Program-made: the position numbers and the translations under genes
DNA from: Neocallimastix lanati (nom. inval.)
Taxonomy: Eukaryota; Neocallimastigomycota; Neocallimastigomycetes; Neocallimastigales; Neocallimastigaceae
NCBI GenBank assembly: GCA_016946835.1
Contig: JACVTC010000110.1
Location: forward strand, 421,001 to 468,500
DNA: 47,500 nucleotides
Direction: 5' to 3'
The notes under the pieces: model-generated
What the model was told of the DNA's origin: nothing
Database searches by the model: none
Seen by the model: the letters and a program-made list of their open reading frames with translations, nothing else
In this document: piece after piece, positions 32,028 to 42,145 of the stretch
How the letters are laid out: each line of letters starts with the position of its first letter
Numbering within the stretch: position 1 is the first letter of the stretch

Positions 32028-33306
32028 TGATACGGGCTGGGGTTGAAACACTAAGATATTCAAAACAAAAAAAATAAATATTAACACATAACTATAAAAA
32101 TAAATTGGAAACAAGAAAAAAAAAAATTAAATTTTAAAATATTCTTAATTTAAATTTAAAATTAAAATTATTTGTTCCCCGTATTAAAAAGAAAGAAATT
32201 TATTCTTCTTTTTATACTTTTATTTTAATACATTTTATTTATTATTAATATATTCTTTATAAAAAACTATTATAACTATTTTATTTTAATTTTTAACTAT
32301 TATTTTAAATTATTTTTTAAAAAAAAAATAACATTTATTAAATTAAAACATAAAAATTAATTTAAAGATTGTATCACGAAGGGCATTCCGGGCGGTAGCT
32401 TCTTCTTGATATTGTTTTTCAGAGAGAGAATTATACAGAATTGATATTTTCTGTATTTTAGATCATTTTTATTATTGGAATTCTTCTGTATTTTTGTTTA
32501 TTTTTATTTTAATAAAGATTTAATTTATTTTTGATTTTTGTTTTATTTTTAGTTTATTTCAAAGGTTTAGAAAATATTATACAGAAACTTATAATTCTGT
32601 ATTTTATATCAAATATTTATTGAAATAGGTTTTTATTATTATTAATATAAAAATAAGAATTAGTAATGATTTAAATATTATATAATTTTTAATAAGAATA
32701 TTTAGTAATAATTTTTATTATATTTAATATTAATAAAATATTTAATAATTATTTTTATTAGATTTGATATTAATAAAAGATTTTAATAAGAATATTTAAT
32801 AATAATTTTTATTATATTTGATATTAATAAATGATTTTAATAAGAATATTTAATAATAATTTTTATTAGATTTGATATTAATAAAAGAATATTTAATAAG
32901 AATATTTAATAATAATTTTTATTATATTTAATATTAATAAAAGATTTTTATTAGAATATTTAATAATAATTTTTATTATATTTGATATTAATAAAAGAAA
33001 TTTATAATAATATTTAATAATAATTTTTATTATATTTGATATTAATAAAAGATTTTAATAAAAATATTTAATAATAATTTTTAAAATATTTGATATTAAT
33101 AAAGGAAATTAATAAGAATATTTAATAATAGTTTTTATTATATTTGATATTAATAAAAGATTTTAATAAGAATATTTAATAATAATTTTTGTTATATTTA
33201 ATATTAATAAAAGAAATTAATAAGAATATTTAATAATAGTTTTTATTTTATTATTATTAAGAGTATTTAGTAGGAAATACAAGGTATTTAGTGACACCCC
33301 GTATCA
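32028..33306 (-). repeat. 5' LTR of element D
   Basis: 1279 bp with the same termini as the 3' LTR. The minisatellite (about 32690-33250) is longer, with units ending in AAAGATTTTAATAAG or AAAGAAATTTATAAG variants. As the 5' LTR of a minus-strand element it should contain the promoter; no clear TATA box is separable from the A/T background. It abuts a tRNA(Trp)-like sequence on its right. Confidence 0.95.
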
Positions 33307-33309
33307 ATT

Positions 33310-33381
33310 TTTCAAGCGAGGGAGTGTTGGCGCGTCCGCCTCCAGAGCGGAAGGTTGGGTGTTCGAATCAATTACTCTACA
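33310..33381 (+). pseudogene. tRNA(Trp)-like relic, anticodon CCA
   Basis: The anticodon arm is perfect: TCCGC (33335-33339), loop CTCCAGA, GCGGA (33347-33351), anticodon CCA at 33342-33344. The D-arm keeps GCG/CGC and the T-loop is GTTCGAATC (B-box-like). However the T-stem has a mismatch and two wobbles, and the expected 5' acceptor strand (pairing with ACTCTAC) is absent. A T9 run at 33382-33390 follows, like a Pol III terminator. I read it as a decayed tRNA gene or tRNA-derived element, not a working tRNA. Element D and LTR X end immediately upstream. Confidence 0.6.
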
Positions 33382-33390
33382 TTTTTTTTT

Positions 33391-33583
33391 AATTTTTATT
33401 TTTTTTTAAATTTGACATTAGTATTTTTATATTTTTATATTTTTATTAAAAGAAAAATGGTCTCAGAGGGTTGCTCTAAATGTTGCCAATGCTTTGATGT
33501 TAGTGTACTTAGTTTTTCTCACTGGATCCTTTACCTGAAAATAATTGGAAAATTACAGAAATAAATCTTTACCTTTTCTGGAT
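33391..33583. other. Short unassigned stretch right of the tRNA-like relic
   Basis: Contains a ~36-codon plus-strand segment with several Cys residues (VSEGCSKCCQCFDVS, about 33456-33564) of more balanced composition. No family recognised. Confidence 0.3.
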
Positions 33584-34876
33584 GATCTGAATAGTTTTGG
33601 TATTAGTAATAGTGAAGAATGAGTTAGTTTTCTCTATTTCGATTAGAGAAATCCTATCTGAAAATTCAAAAAATTTTTTTCAATAATAATAACTTTACAT
33701 ATGTAAGTAACTTTCTTGGAATCGTAGAAAGGTATTATGATTCAATCCCTATTTTATAACATTTTTAACGGAATTGTTGTATCTCGGATATTTGTGGTTT
33801 AAATATTTTAATTTTTTTTTTTTTTCTTATAACGAATTAAATTATAAAATTAAATATGATAATAAAAATTATTTAAAAATTAATTTTTAATCTAAAATCA
33901 CAGTAAATTATCAAAATCTTAAATAATTCTTTTTGATAAAATTGAAATAAAAATTAATCATGATCTTCATGAAAAATTGTATTTCAAGAAAAATAGTATA
34001 ACAATTTTAAAAGACAACTTTTAATAATCTTATTCTTATCAACGATATCATTTCTTTATTGTCTTTATTATTATTCTTTATTTTCTTTATTGGTATTCTT
34101 TTATTTCTTTATTATTCCTTTATTTCTATAATCAAATAAAATTATTTTTTTATTTCTTTTAATAAAAAATATTTATTATTTTATTTCTTTTTCTTACTAA
34201 AATTATAAATACTTTAAATTCGTGTTAAAAATATAAATACTTGTAAATATTTTTATTAATTATTTTTCGTTGCTATTAAATTATTAAATTATTAAAATAA
34301 TAAATAATAATCAAAATAAAATAAAATAAAATAAAAATAAAATAAAATAAATTAGATAATTTACTTAAATAATAATTAATAAAGATTAATAATAAACAAT
34401 TATTTAACATTATAATTAAACAGATATAAAATAAATAGCTTAAATAAATTTATAAATATTATCTATAAATTAGGATAATTTAGAATTGATTAATACTACA
34501 AATAAATTATTCTATAAAATTATCGTAATAAGTAATTAATAATTAATAAAAATTTATTATATTCAAAATTATTATAAGCAAAACTAATAATAAAATTTAA
34601 TAATAAAAATTTAATAAATTATAAAAATTGATAATTCATTTGATGTGTAATTAAATAATTATTAATTTAGTTAATAAAAATAGTTTATAATTATAATAAT
34701 TATTAAACTTGAAAATATTTGTAATAATAATAAATGATATTAATAAATAATAAATAATAATAAATAATTTTTGATAGGAAATTAACTGTTAAAGGACTTT
34801 AATTAAATTTATAAAGATTAGGTCGGAAATTTAACAATACTACTTTTAGTAGAATTTCTAAATTAAGCTAATTATT
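33584..34876. repeat. Copy 2 of the dispersed ~1.1-1.3 kb noncoding repeat
   Basis: Same landmarks and order as 18967-20088, including CATATGTA, CTTTCTTGGAATC, CATGATCTTCATGAAAAATT and the terminal TTAAGCTAATTATT. An extra ~170 bp of T-rich sequence lies near 34080-34310. It ends exactly where the next LTR begins (34880). Confidence 0.8.
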
Positions 34877-34879
34877 GCT

Positions 34880-35668
34880 TGTAATAATTTAATTAAAAAA
34901 TTATAATTAAATTATTAATCATTAATATTAGCTCTAACTGCTAATATTAAAGGTTTAGAAAAGAATCATACTTACCTATGGTTCTTTCTAATTATCGAGT
35001 TTATTATAACGAATTATAATAGACGAAACACCAAAATTGATAAAGAAAAGTTTTAATTATAAAATTTGTTTTATTAAAATAATTTGTTTTATTATTTATT
35101 AGAAATTTTAAATGTTAAAACTATTGTTATTATTATTATATTATAATTGTTATAATAATAACTCTTGATTTTTCAAAGAGAACTCAAGAGCCTTAATGCT
35201 CCTCCCCCATTTGGACATAATTTATGTATAATCAACATAAAATTTTGTACAATGGGTATAATATATTTAATACGCCACTATTTTCAACGTATATTTTTAT
35301 TTATTGTATTTTGCATTAATTATATAAACTTTAATAATTTAAAATAAGAAGTATAATTTAATATTTAAGAAATATATATAAGAAATATAAATAATATATA
35401 TACAAAATATAAATAATATAAAATATAAATAATATATAATATATAATAATTTAAATTATTATAAATAATAAGATATAAATTTAATATTTGAATATATATA
35501 AATATTCAAATATACAAATATATTGCTACACATATTTGTTTTATATCACCTATTGCTAATACATAAATTACAATAACAATATTATAATTCTATTAATTTC
35601 TAAATTATTAATTATTACTAATAAGATAAATTATATTGAATAAATAGATGATTCTTTTTCTTCTAACA
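34880..35668 (-). repeat. LTR region at the 3' end of copia element E (possibly composite)
   Basis: On minus it starts TGTTAGAAG right after the polypurine tract of E, and ends TTATTACA at 34880, the terminus of family X. The hairpin CTCTTGA/TCAAGAG (arms 35162-35168, 35184-35190) and an 11-bp inverted repeat with a 7-nt loop (34922-34950) lie in its 3' half. The 5' half is A/T simple sequence with a purine block (GGGGGAGGAG, near 35200) just upstream of the hairpin. Either one long LTR or a copia LTR fused to a family X fragment. Confidence 0.5.
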
Positions 35669-36070
35669 TTCCCCCTCAGACCAGAATTTTGTTTGTTAAA
35701 AATTTGGTCTGTAAATATTTTCATTTTTGGTCCATTAATATCTTCGGTTAAATAATCTGCTAGCATTTTTTTTGTATTGATATATTCAAGGGTTATTTTA
35801 TTATTTTGAATGTTGTCTTTATTAAAATAATATTTTATTTCTATATGTTTTAATTTATTATTGAGTTCTCCATTTTCGATTATTGTTTTAATTACAATAT
35901 TATCTGTGTATACTTTTAAAGGATTTTTAAAATTGAATAACACGTAGAGAATATTTCTAATATATAAAACTTTCTTTGAACATTCGGCCATTGCAATATA
36001 TATAGCTTGGATGTGGTTACTATCGATTGCTTTTTGGATTCCAATAAATTGGACCATTATTCATTAGTAC
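35608..36070 (-). pseudogene. RNase H C-terminal part of element E
   Basis: On minus it starts inside the solo LTR target site (VLMNNGPIYWN), then reads AIYIAMAECSKKVLYIRNIL, VYTDNIVIKTIIENGEL, LKHIEIKYYF and ITLEYINTKKMLADYLTED, the standard end of copia RNase H. The frame has no stop before the polypurine tract and runs on into the LTR, so the natural end is uncertain. Confidence 0.85.
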
Positions 36071-36679
36071 TGTAAAAATTTAATAAATCTTTAATACATT
36101 AAATAGCTTAATTTTTCGTACACTTAATTTATTTAATGTATTGGATTTTTTTTTAATATAAATTTATTGAAATAAAATTTAATTATTTTTTAAATTGAAA
36201 ATATTTTTTAATTAGTTCAGTTAGCTTAGTTTAGTTTTAAATAGTTAAATATTAATTTAGAAATAATCTTAAATAGTTAATATTAATAATAGTTTTTCAA
36301 TATTAAATATATAATTAAAATTATTATAGGTATTAAAATAATAAATAAAATAAATAGTTTAAAAAATTAATTTTAGTTTTAGTAAATTAATAAATAATAA
36401 AATTATTAATTAAAAAATCTTTTGTTTATAAATAAATAGCTTTATACACATTATTAAATAACATCATTTATTAATAATGTAATAAGAAAAAATATAAATA
36501 GATGTAATTTTTCTCAATTAAATCAATGTATTAGTTATTAACTATTTTACAGTTAATAACATAAGAGAAATTTATAATTAATTAAAGAATTTATTAATAA
36601 AAGAAATTACTTATTTTTATTTGTTTAAATTGTAGTGTTTTTCTTGTTATAATCTATTTTAATTGACGGATTTATTACA
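36071..36679 (+). mobile_element. Solo LTR of family Y inserted in the RNase H of E
   Basis: 609 bp, TGTAAAAATTT...GGATTTATTACA (TGTAA/TTACA ends), flanked by a perfect 5-bp duplication AGTAC (36066-36070 and 36680-36684). Removing the unit and one duplication restores a continuous RNase H reading (GYIVL then MNNGPIYW). A TATA-like GAAAAAATATAAATA is at 36486-36500. Plus orientation by that box and by comparison with 37424-38135. Confidence 0.93.
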
Positions 36680-37423
36680 AGTACTATGTACCCTAAAGTT
36701 GATTTTCTATCATTTGGATCTCCACCAAAGTCAGAGTCGGTGTAATATACGATTTCCCCCTGTCCTTTGTATGTAATCTTAAAATTTTTAGTATATTTAG
36801 AGTATTTTAAAATATTCATTACCTTTTTCCAGTCTGAATATTTTGGATTTTCGGAGTTCCTGGAAGCCTTTGCTACAGCAAATGAATTGTCTGGTCTTGT
36901 GCATCTTCCTAAGTAGATTAAAGCACCAACAGCATTTATAAGTTGTTTTATCGAAGGGTTTGTCTTCTTCTAAATTCTTGTCATCTCCAGTACAAGGTGT
37001 TTTAATTTTTCTTGTATTTTTAATATTAAATTTTTGTAAAATGTATTCTATTAATTGTTCCTGTGATATAGAGTATATATGGTTATCTAATTCAATCTTT
37101 ATTCCAAGTAGATAGTCAACATGATTACATTTTGATATTGTAAATTTCTTTTTTATTTTATTTATTATGTCATTAATTTGTTCATTTCTTCCAGTAATTA
37201 ACAAGTCATCAACGTAAATTCCAATTATACATACGACTTACCACCCATCATTTTCTTAAAAATACGAGGTTCAGAAATTAGCTGAGAAAAATTGTAATTT
37301 TTAAGAAAATTAGTAAAAACAATATTCCATTGTCGGCCTGATTGCTTAAGGCCATATTGGGCTTTATGTAGTAGCCATTATCCCTTACCAAAATTGATAT
37401 CTCCTGGAGGAATATTAATATAA
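36680..37423 (-). pseudogene. RT C-terminal half and start of RNase H of element E
   Basis: On minus: INIPPGDINFGKG, a stop (TAA), WLLHKAQYGLKQSGRQWN, then after a shift IYVDDLLITGRNEQ (catalytic box), SKCNHVDYLLGIKIEL, the YILQKFNIKN region, a shift within an LVGALIYLG-type stretch near 36950, and RNase H start VYYTDSDFGGDPNDRKST. Several frameshifts make it non-functional. Confidence 0.85.
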
Positions 37424-38135
37424 TGTAAATATTTAATAATATCTTTAATAATTAATTATGTAATAATTAATAAATGTAATAAAATTACATAAATTTACGA
37501 TTTACATATATGAAAATTAATTATAAATTTATGTAAACTTTTCATAAAGGATAAATTATTATTTAAATAATTTTGGACAATAAATATAATTTAAATAATT
37601 TATTTAAGTTAGTTAATTTAGTTTAGTTAGTTTAAAATACTTTAAAATTAATTTCGGAGTAGTATTAAATAGTTAAAATTAGTTTAAATAGTTTATAAAA
37701 ATAGTTTTGAATTGTAAATATATAAACATTAGTATTAGTAATATTTATATAATAAATATATAATAAATGAGTTCTTATTGAATTTAATTATTATTGTAAA
37801 TAAGTTGAAAAGTTATTGAATTAATTATTGTTTAGTTTTAGTTAATTAATTATTAGTAAATATTTTGTTTATAAATAAATAATAATATATGTAAATTAGA
37901 TAGAAATAATATATTATAATATAATCATGAAAAAATATAAATACATGTAATTTTCATTATTTAAATTGATGTATTAGTTATTGACTATCAACTAGTTAAT
38001 AGCAATAAGTGATTTGTTTTTCTTAATTAATAAAGATTATTTTATTTGAAAAGCAAATTTTTATTACGTGTTCTATTAATTTTAGTGTTAAAATTTTGTT
38101 ATTTGTAATCTGTTTCTATTAGAATATTTTATACA
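37424..38135 (+). mobile_element. Solo LTR of family Y inserted in the RT of E
   Basis: 712 bp from TGTAAATATTTAATAA to TATTTTATACA. It interrupts the RT between DKNIY and INIPPGD; the sense codons rejoin across it. Target duplication is poorly preserved (TTA is shared, a 5-bp match is not exact). TATA-like GAAAAAATATAAATA at 37929-37943, and a TTAGTTATTGACTATCAACT... inverted motif as in the other Y LTRs. Confidence 0.82.
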
Positions 38136-38670
38136 TAAATATTTTTATCAAGAGGAGCATTTAAATAGGCATCTTTTATATCCAATTGCATAATATTCCA
38201 TTTAAACTTGGATGCTAATGATAAGAGTAATTTAAGGCAGTCAATGTTCAGGGTAGGAGAAAAAGTTAATTCGTAGTCAATACCTTTTTTCTGAGTGAAA
38301 CCTCTAATTTGTTGATTATATTTTTTGTACTGTCATTAATTGGTTTTTGATTGTCAATTGAGTTATCATTATCTTTTATATCTGTATTATTATTGTTGTT
38401 GTTGTTGTTACTATTATTATAATTATTATTTTGTTCAGTATAAATGATATTTTCGTTGTTATTACTATGTGTATTATTAATATCTATATTTGTGTTAATA
38501 AATCCTGTTTCAGTAATATAATTATTGTTATTGAATATGTTTGTAGGTAATTTTTGAAAATTATTATTAGAAATTATTATCCCAGGGGTAGACTCATCAA
38601 ATACGGCTTCTCTTACAAGATGGATATTGTGTTTCGATATTAAGTCCTGGAAACATACCTTTGGAAGCAT
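38136..38670 (-). pseudogene. RT N-terminal remnant and Asn-rich linker of element E
   Basis: On minus, a linker rich in Asn (38340-38560) follows the integrase C-terminal segment. It jumps, by an apparent internal deletion and shift near 38280-38320, to RGFTQKKGIDYE and WNIMQLDIKDAYLNAPLDKNIY, the palm entry of copia RT. The KARLV-type block that should precede is mostly missing. Confidence 0.78.
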
Positions 38671-39632
38671 TACTTTGGAATTTTGATTTGTTTTTAGAAA
38701 ATTTTTTATAATAAGCGACGTATCCGAATACTTAAATGTACTTTAAATCAATCTTTTTATTGTAAAATAATTGGTTTAGTATTTTATTGCCATTTCCTTT
38801 ACGTGGTATAATATTGTATAGTATATTTGCATATTTTATGGCGTAATCCCAGTATTTAATATCCAAGTTACTCCAATTTAATATTCTTTGCACACTTTAC
38901 TAGGGTGTAGTTGAATCTTTCGGCTTTACCATTGTTTTCTGAGTTATAAGGAGGAGAATATGACTTAATAATTCCATTGTCTTCGCGCAGAATTTTATGA
39001 TCTTTTTATTATTATATTCTGTTCCTTGGTCTATATGAAATTTTCTAATTTTAAAATTGAATTGGTTGTTAAAGAAGATAAAAAAGTTTTTAACTATTCT
39101 AGGGACCTCGGATTTATTTTCAATTAGAAACAACCAGCTTTTTCTTGAAAATTTATCAATAAATGTGAGGATATACACTTTTCCAGTAATAGATTTAGGA
39201 AGAGGTCCAACTAAGTCTGAATGAATGACTTCTAATATTCTGAAAGCTTAAGATGTTTCTTTGTTGTGTGGTTTCCTATTCAACTTGGATATTTTGCAAT
39301 CGAAATAATTTCCTGGTTTAACATTGTGGATATTAAGATATTTATTAATATTGTCTTTGTAGAAATGACCCAGTCTTCTATGCCAGAGCATTTTACTTTG
39401 GTTGTTGATTTCTTCACCTTCAATATTTGAAATATTATTAACGTTGGATGTATTGTTAATTTTATTAATTGTTGGAATACGAATGATATTATTTTTATTT
39501 GCTTCATAAGTTCCTAAATTTATGGTTTTGTTTTACCTTTTCTTCGTTTTCAAGGTTAAATAAACTTTGTCATTTCTGGATCTAAGTATACATTTCATTC
39601 CATTTTTAGTTAATTTGTATGTAATTGGCAGT
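38671..39632 (-). pseudogene. Integrase of copia element E
   Basis: Right to left: LTKNGMKCILRSRN, LWHRRLGHFYKDNINKYL with C-x-C-type zinc residues, EVIHSDLVGPLPKSITGK (Asp), FIDKFSRKSWLF, FHIDQGTEYNNKK (Asp) and ENNGKAERFN (Glu). The DDE triad is present, but frames change near 38900, 39250 and 39500. The C-terminal copia integrase region is reduced. Upstream of about 39632 the sequence turns into element G on the other strand. Confidence 0.85.
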
Positions 39633-39656
39633 AGACACTGCCAATTACATATACAA
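39616..39656. repeat. Palindromic junction of elements E and G
   Basis: A perfect 14-bp inverted repeat, ATGTAATTGGCAGT (39619-39632) and ACTGCCAATTACAT (39637-39650), with a 4-nt loop AGAC, extendable by four pairs across a 2-nt bulge. It lies exactly where minus-strand E coding sequence stops and plus-strand G coding sequence starts. The right arm encodes DTANY of the G integrase. Confidence 0.92.
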
Positions 39657-40755
39657 TCGTATTCCCCACTCTGGTATCAACAATAAAATCCCTTTTGAAC
39701 TTTTATTCAAAACCAAAATGGATTATTCTCATTTTAAAGTCTTCGGGTGTAAGGTCTTTTTCTTTGTTCCTAAATCACAACGAAACAAATTCGACAATAA
39801 TTCTCTTCCTGTTATCTTCTCGGGTTATTACCCATTAACTAATTCCTATAAAATTCTGAACATCTCTAATAATAAAATCGTTCTCTCTCGTTCAGTCGAA
39901 TTCTTCGAAGATACTCCTGGAAACTCCAAAATATCTCGCCCAGTTCTTAGAAATATCCTAAGCTTTATGACAATTTCCGAAATCAGGGGGAGCAACATCT
40001 ATATGTTGAACAAGTTTAATAATTTTAATTTTTCTTATGATAAACAAAACTCACATCGACAAATCGACAACAGCAATAAAATAAATTATAACAATATTTC
40101 CTCAAACAATGAAGACAAAACAAACGACACAACCACTGAATTAAACCAAATAAACACCGGGAAACGTAGCGATAATCAAAAACTCAAAGAACCAAATGAC
40201 TTTGATGACATCTTTAACCTACCTGACAAAGACGACTGGTTAAAAGCCATAAACGAGGAACTTAAGAATATGGAGAAACCTAAGGTTTTCAATACCACCA
40301 ACTCCTTACCTAGTGGTGCCAATATCATATCCTACAAATGGGTACTAAAATACAAAAAAGACGCCGATGGGAATATCATTAAAAGAAAGGCCCGTCTAGT
40401 AGCTAGAAGCTTCACTCAAAAGTATGGAATAGATTATACCAACACCTTTTCCCCCACATTAAAACTAGACTCACTACGAATTATCGTTGCTCTCGCAGTA
40501 CAAAGAAACTACCGAATAATGCAAATTGACGTTAACGCCGCATACTTAAATGTCAACCAAAATGAAGACATTTATATCAAGGCACTGAAGAGACATCCGA
40601 TGCACAATAAAGGATTCTTAAAATTCAACAAAGCCCTGTATGGATTAAAGCAGGCCAGCCGAGAATGGAACGAGACACTGAACAACACACTCAGAAAGAT
40701 GGGCTTCCGAAGATTAATTAGTGAACCGTACCTATACATCATGGAAAACGAATAA
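39637..40755 (+). pseudogene. Integrase C-terminus and RT of element G
   Basis: About 370 residues are open. The copia integrase C-terminal part comes first (FKVFGCKVFFFVPKSQ, VEFFEDTPG), then a short polar linker, then RT: ISYKWVLKYKKDADGNIIKR, KARLVARSFTQKYGIDYTNT, IMQIDVNAAYLNV and FNKALYGLKQASREWNETL. The frame meets TAA at 40753-40755 just before the catalytic box. Codon use is notably less A/T-biased than in E or F. Confidence 0.9.
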
Positions 40756-41302
40756 AAAGAGATTCTATGTATTATAGCAGTCTACGTAGATGATATATTA
40801 CTGATAGGTATAGAAAAAAAATTATATATATAAAAGAACAAATTAGAGTATATTTTAATATTAAAGATATAGGCGATATTGATTTCGTCATTGGAATAAA
40901 ATTTAAAAAATATTACGATGGATATTTCATGCAACAAAGAGGTTACATAAAATAATTATTAGTTAAGTTTAAACTAAAAAATTGCTTACCCGTTAAAAAC
41001 CTGAAACCCATTGAGAATCTTAGTTTAAGAAAAAGAAAGTGCGACGAAACATTATACAGGAGCGCCATCGGAAAATTAATCTATCTAGCTGTTTGTACTA
41101 GGCCTGATATAATGTTTGCCGTAAGCAGGTCTGCTAGAAAGAATAAGAATCCAACTTTAGAGGATTGGACCAATGTGGAACGAATATTCAAGTATCCGAG
41201 TTATACTATAAACTACGGGATAAAGTTCACAAAAGAAAGGTCGTTGAATATAAAGTGTTCGTATGGAGCAGATTACAATTACAAAAAAACAAAAACACTA
41301 TC
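40756..41302 (+). pseudogene. RT C-terminus and RNase H start of element G
   Basis: In the same frame after the stop: ILCIIAVYVDDILLIG (catalytic box), then a frameshift near 40830, DIGDIDFVIGIKF, and AIGKLIYLAVCTRPDIMFAVSR. Sequence turns to KCSYGADYNY, where RNase H ADxxG should be, and degenerates near 41270-41302 at the boundary with the next LTR. Confidence 0.85.
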
Positions 41303-41964
41303 AGTAATAATACACAAATGAAATTTGTTTTATTAAAAAAATTCTTTTATTAATATTTATATTAAAAAATTCTTTTTATTAGTTATTAACTGCAAAATAG
41401 TTAATAACAATTACATTTTTTTTTAATAAAATAGTTTTACATGTATTTATATTTTTTCTTAATTATATTATAATATACTATTTCTATTTATTTAAACATA
41501 TATTCAATATAAAATATACAAAAACTAATCTAAAATTAAATAAAGTTATAAAAAACTAAAACTAATTCAATAAGCTTTTTATTCAATTTGTTTTGACTCA
41601 AATTGAATAAGTTCTTATTTATTATTTATTTATTATTCTTTTATTATTAATACTATTAATTATATATTACTATTTAATTTTTATAATTATTAAACTAAAC
41701 TAAAATTAAACTAAACTAAAATTATTAAAATATTTTATTACTAAATTATAAGTTATTTAGAAATTAATCTTATATTTTTAAATTTATATATTATAAAAAA
41801 TATAAATTTATTATTAATTTTCATAAATCAATTAATTTCATAAATTAATATATTTTACATAATTTAATGCATTAGCATTATTTTGTAAAAGTGAATTACA
41901 TTAAATAATTTAATGTACAAAATAAATTAATTAATGTACTAAAGTTATTGATCATATCTTTACA
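41303..41964 (-). repeat. 3' LTR of element F (family Y)
   Basis: On minus it starts TGTAAAGATATGATC at 41964, immediately after the purine run AAAAGACGAGAA. It shares with the two solo Y LTRs the TATA-like box (41444-41458 on plus as TATTTATATTTTTTC) and the inverted motif TTATTAACTGCAAAATAGTTAATAA. The left end near 41303 (GTAATAATAC resembling the Y terminus) is approximate. Confidence 0.72.
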
Positions 41965-42145
41965 TTCTCGTCTTTTAAGTCGAACTCCTGCGAGAATCAT
42001 TTCTTGAGGGAAGTTCTATAACAAAGAGTTGATATTTATGTCTTACAATGAAATCATTGGCATGGTTATCATTCTTAATAGATTCTTGATCCTTTGTTAT
42101 TGTTTTATTTTTCTTATTTTTTCTAAAGTATTCTTGGATTAATTG

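Larger units (their letters stand above)
22227..33306 (-). mobile_element. Ty3/gypsy element D, near-intact, 11.08 kb with target duplication
   Basis: Both LTRs end TGATACGGG...CCCGTATCA-like and the element is flanked by the 5-bp duplication ATTTT (22222-22226 and 33307-33311), proving a single insertion event. On the minus strand the order is 5' LTR (right), primer-binding site, about 1.7-kb leader, gag, pol (protease, RT, RNase H, integrase), polypurine tract, 3' LTR (left). Lesions are few: one TGA in gag, single-base shifts near 24905 and 25925, and drift in Asn-rich linkers. This is the youngest element in the window. It is unusually long because of extended LTRs, leader and two Asn-rich linkers. 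Confidence 0.96.
35669..39632 (-). mobile_element. Ty1/copia element E, truncated, carrying two solo LTRs
   Basis: Integrase, RT and RNase H fragments run right to left on the minus strand. A polypurine tract (TCTGAGGGGGAA on minus, about 35669-35680) marks the 3' end. Gag and protease are absent; the right end is a palindromic junction with element G. Two LTRs are inserted within coding sequence (36071-36679 and 37424-38135), and the N-terminal part of RT is deleted. Confidence 0.87.
39637..41302 (+). mobile_element. Ty1/copia element G, 5' and 3' truncated
   Basis: Starts within the integrase at the palindrome and ends within RNase H where an LTR begins. It is related to element C (NYIYNRIPHSGINNKIPFE against YLYNRISHSAINNKIPYE). 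Its third codon positions use C and G much more often than any neighbour, and its open frame is long, so it may be younger or of different origin. Confidence 0.87.

Noticed and set aside
33310-33381. Functional tRNA(Trp) gene
   Set aside because: The anticodon arm is perfect, but the T-stem is defective and the 5' acceptor strand is missing, so it is listed as a relic.
36625-36679. RNase H of E reading smoothly into DYNKKNTTI
   Set aside because: Those residues are encoded by the inserted solo LTR, as the AGTAC duplication shows.
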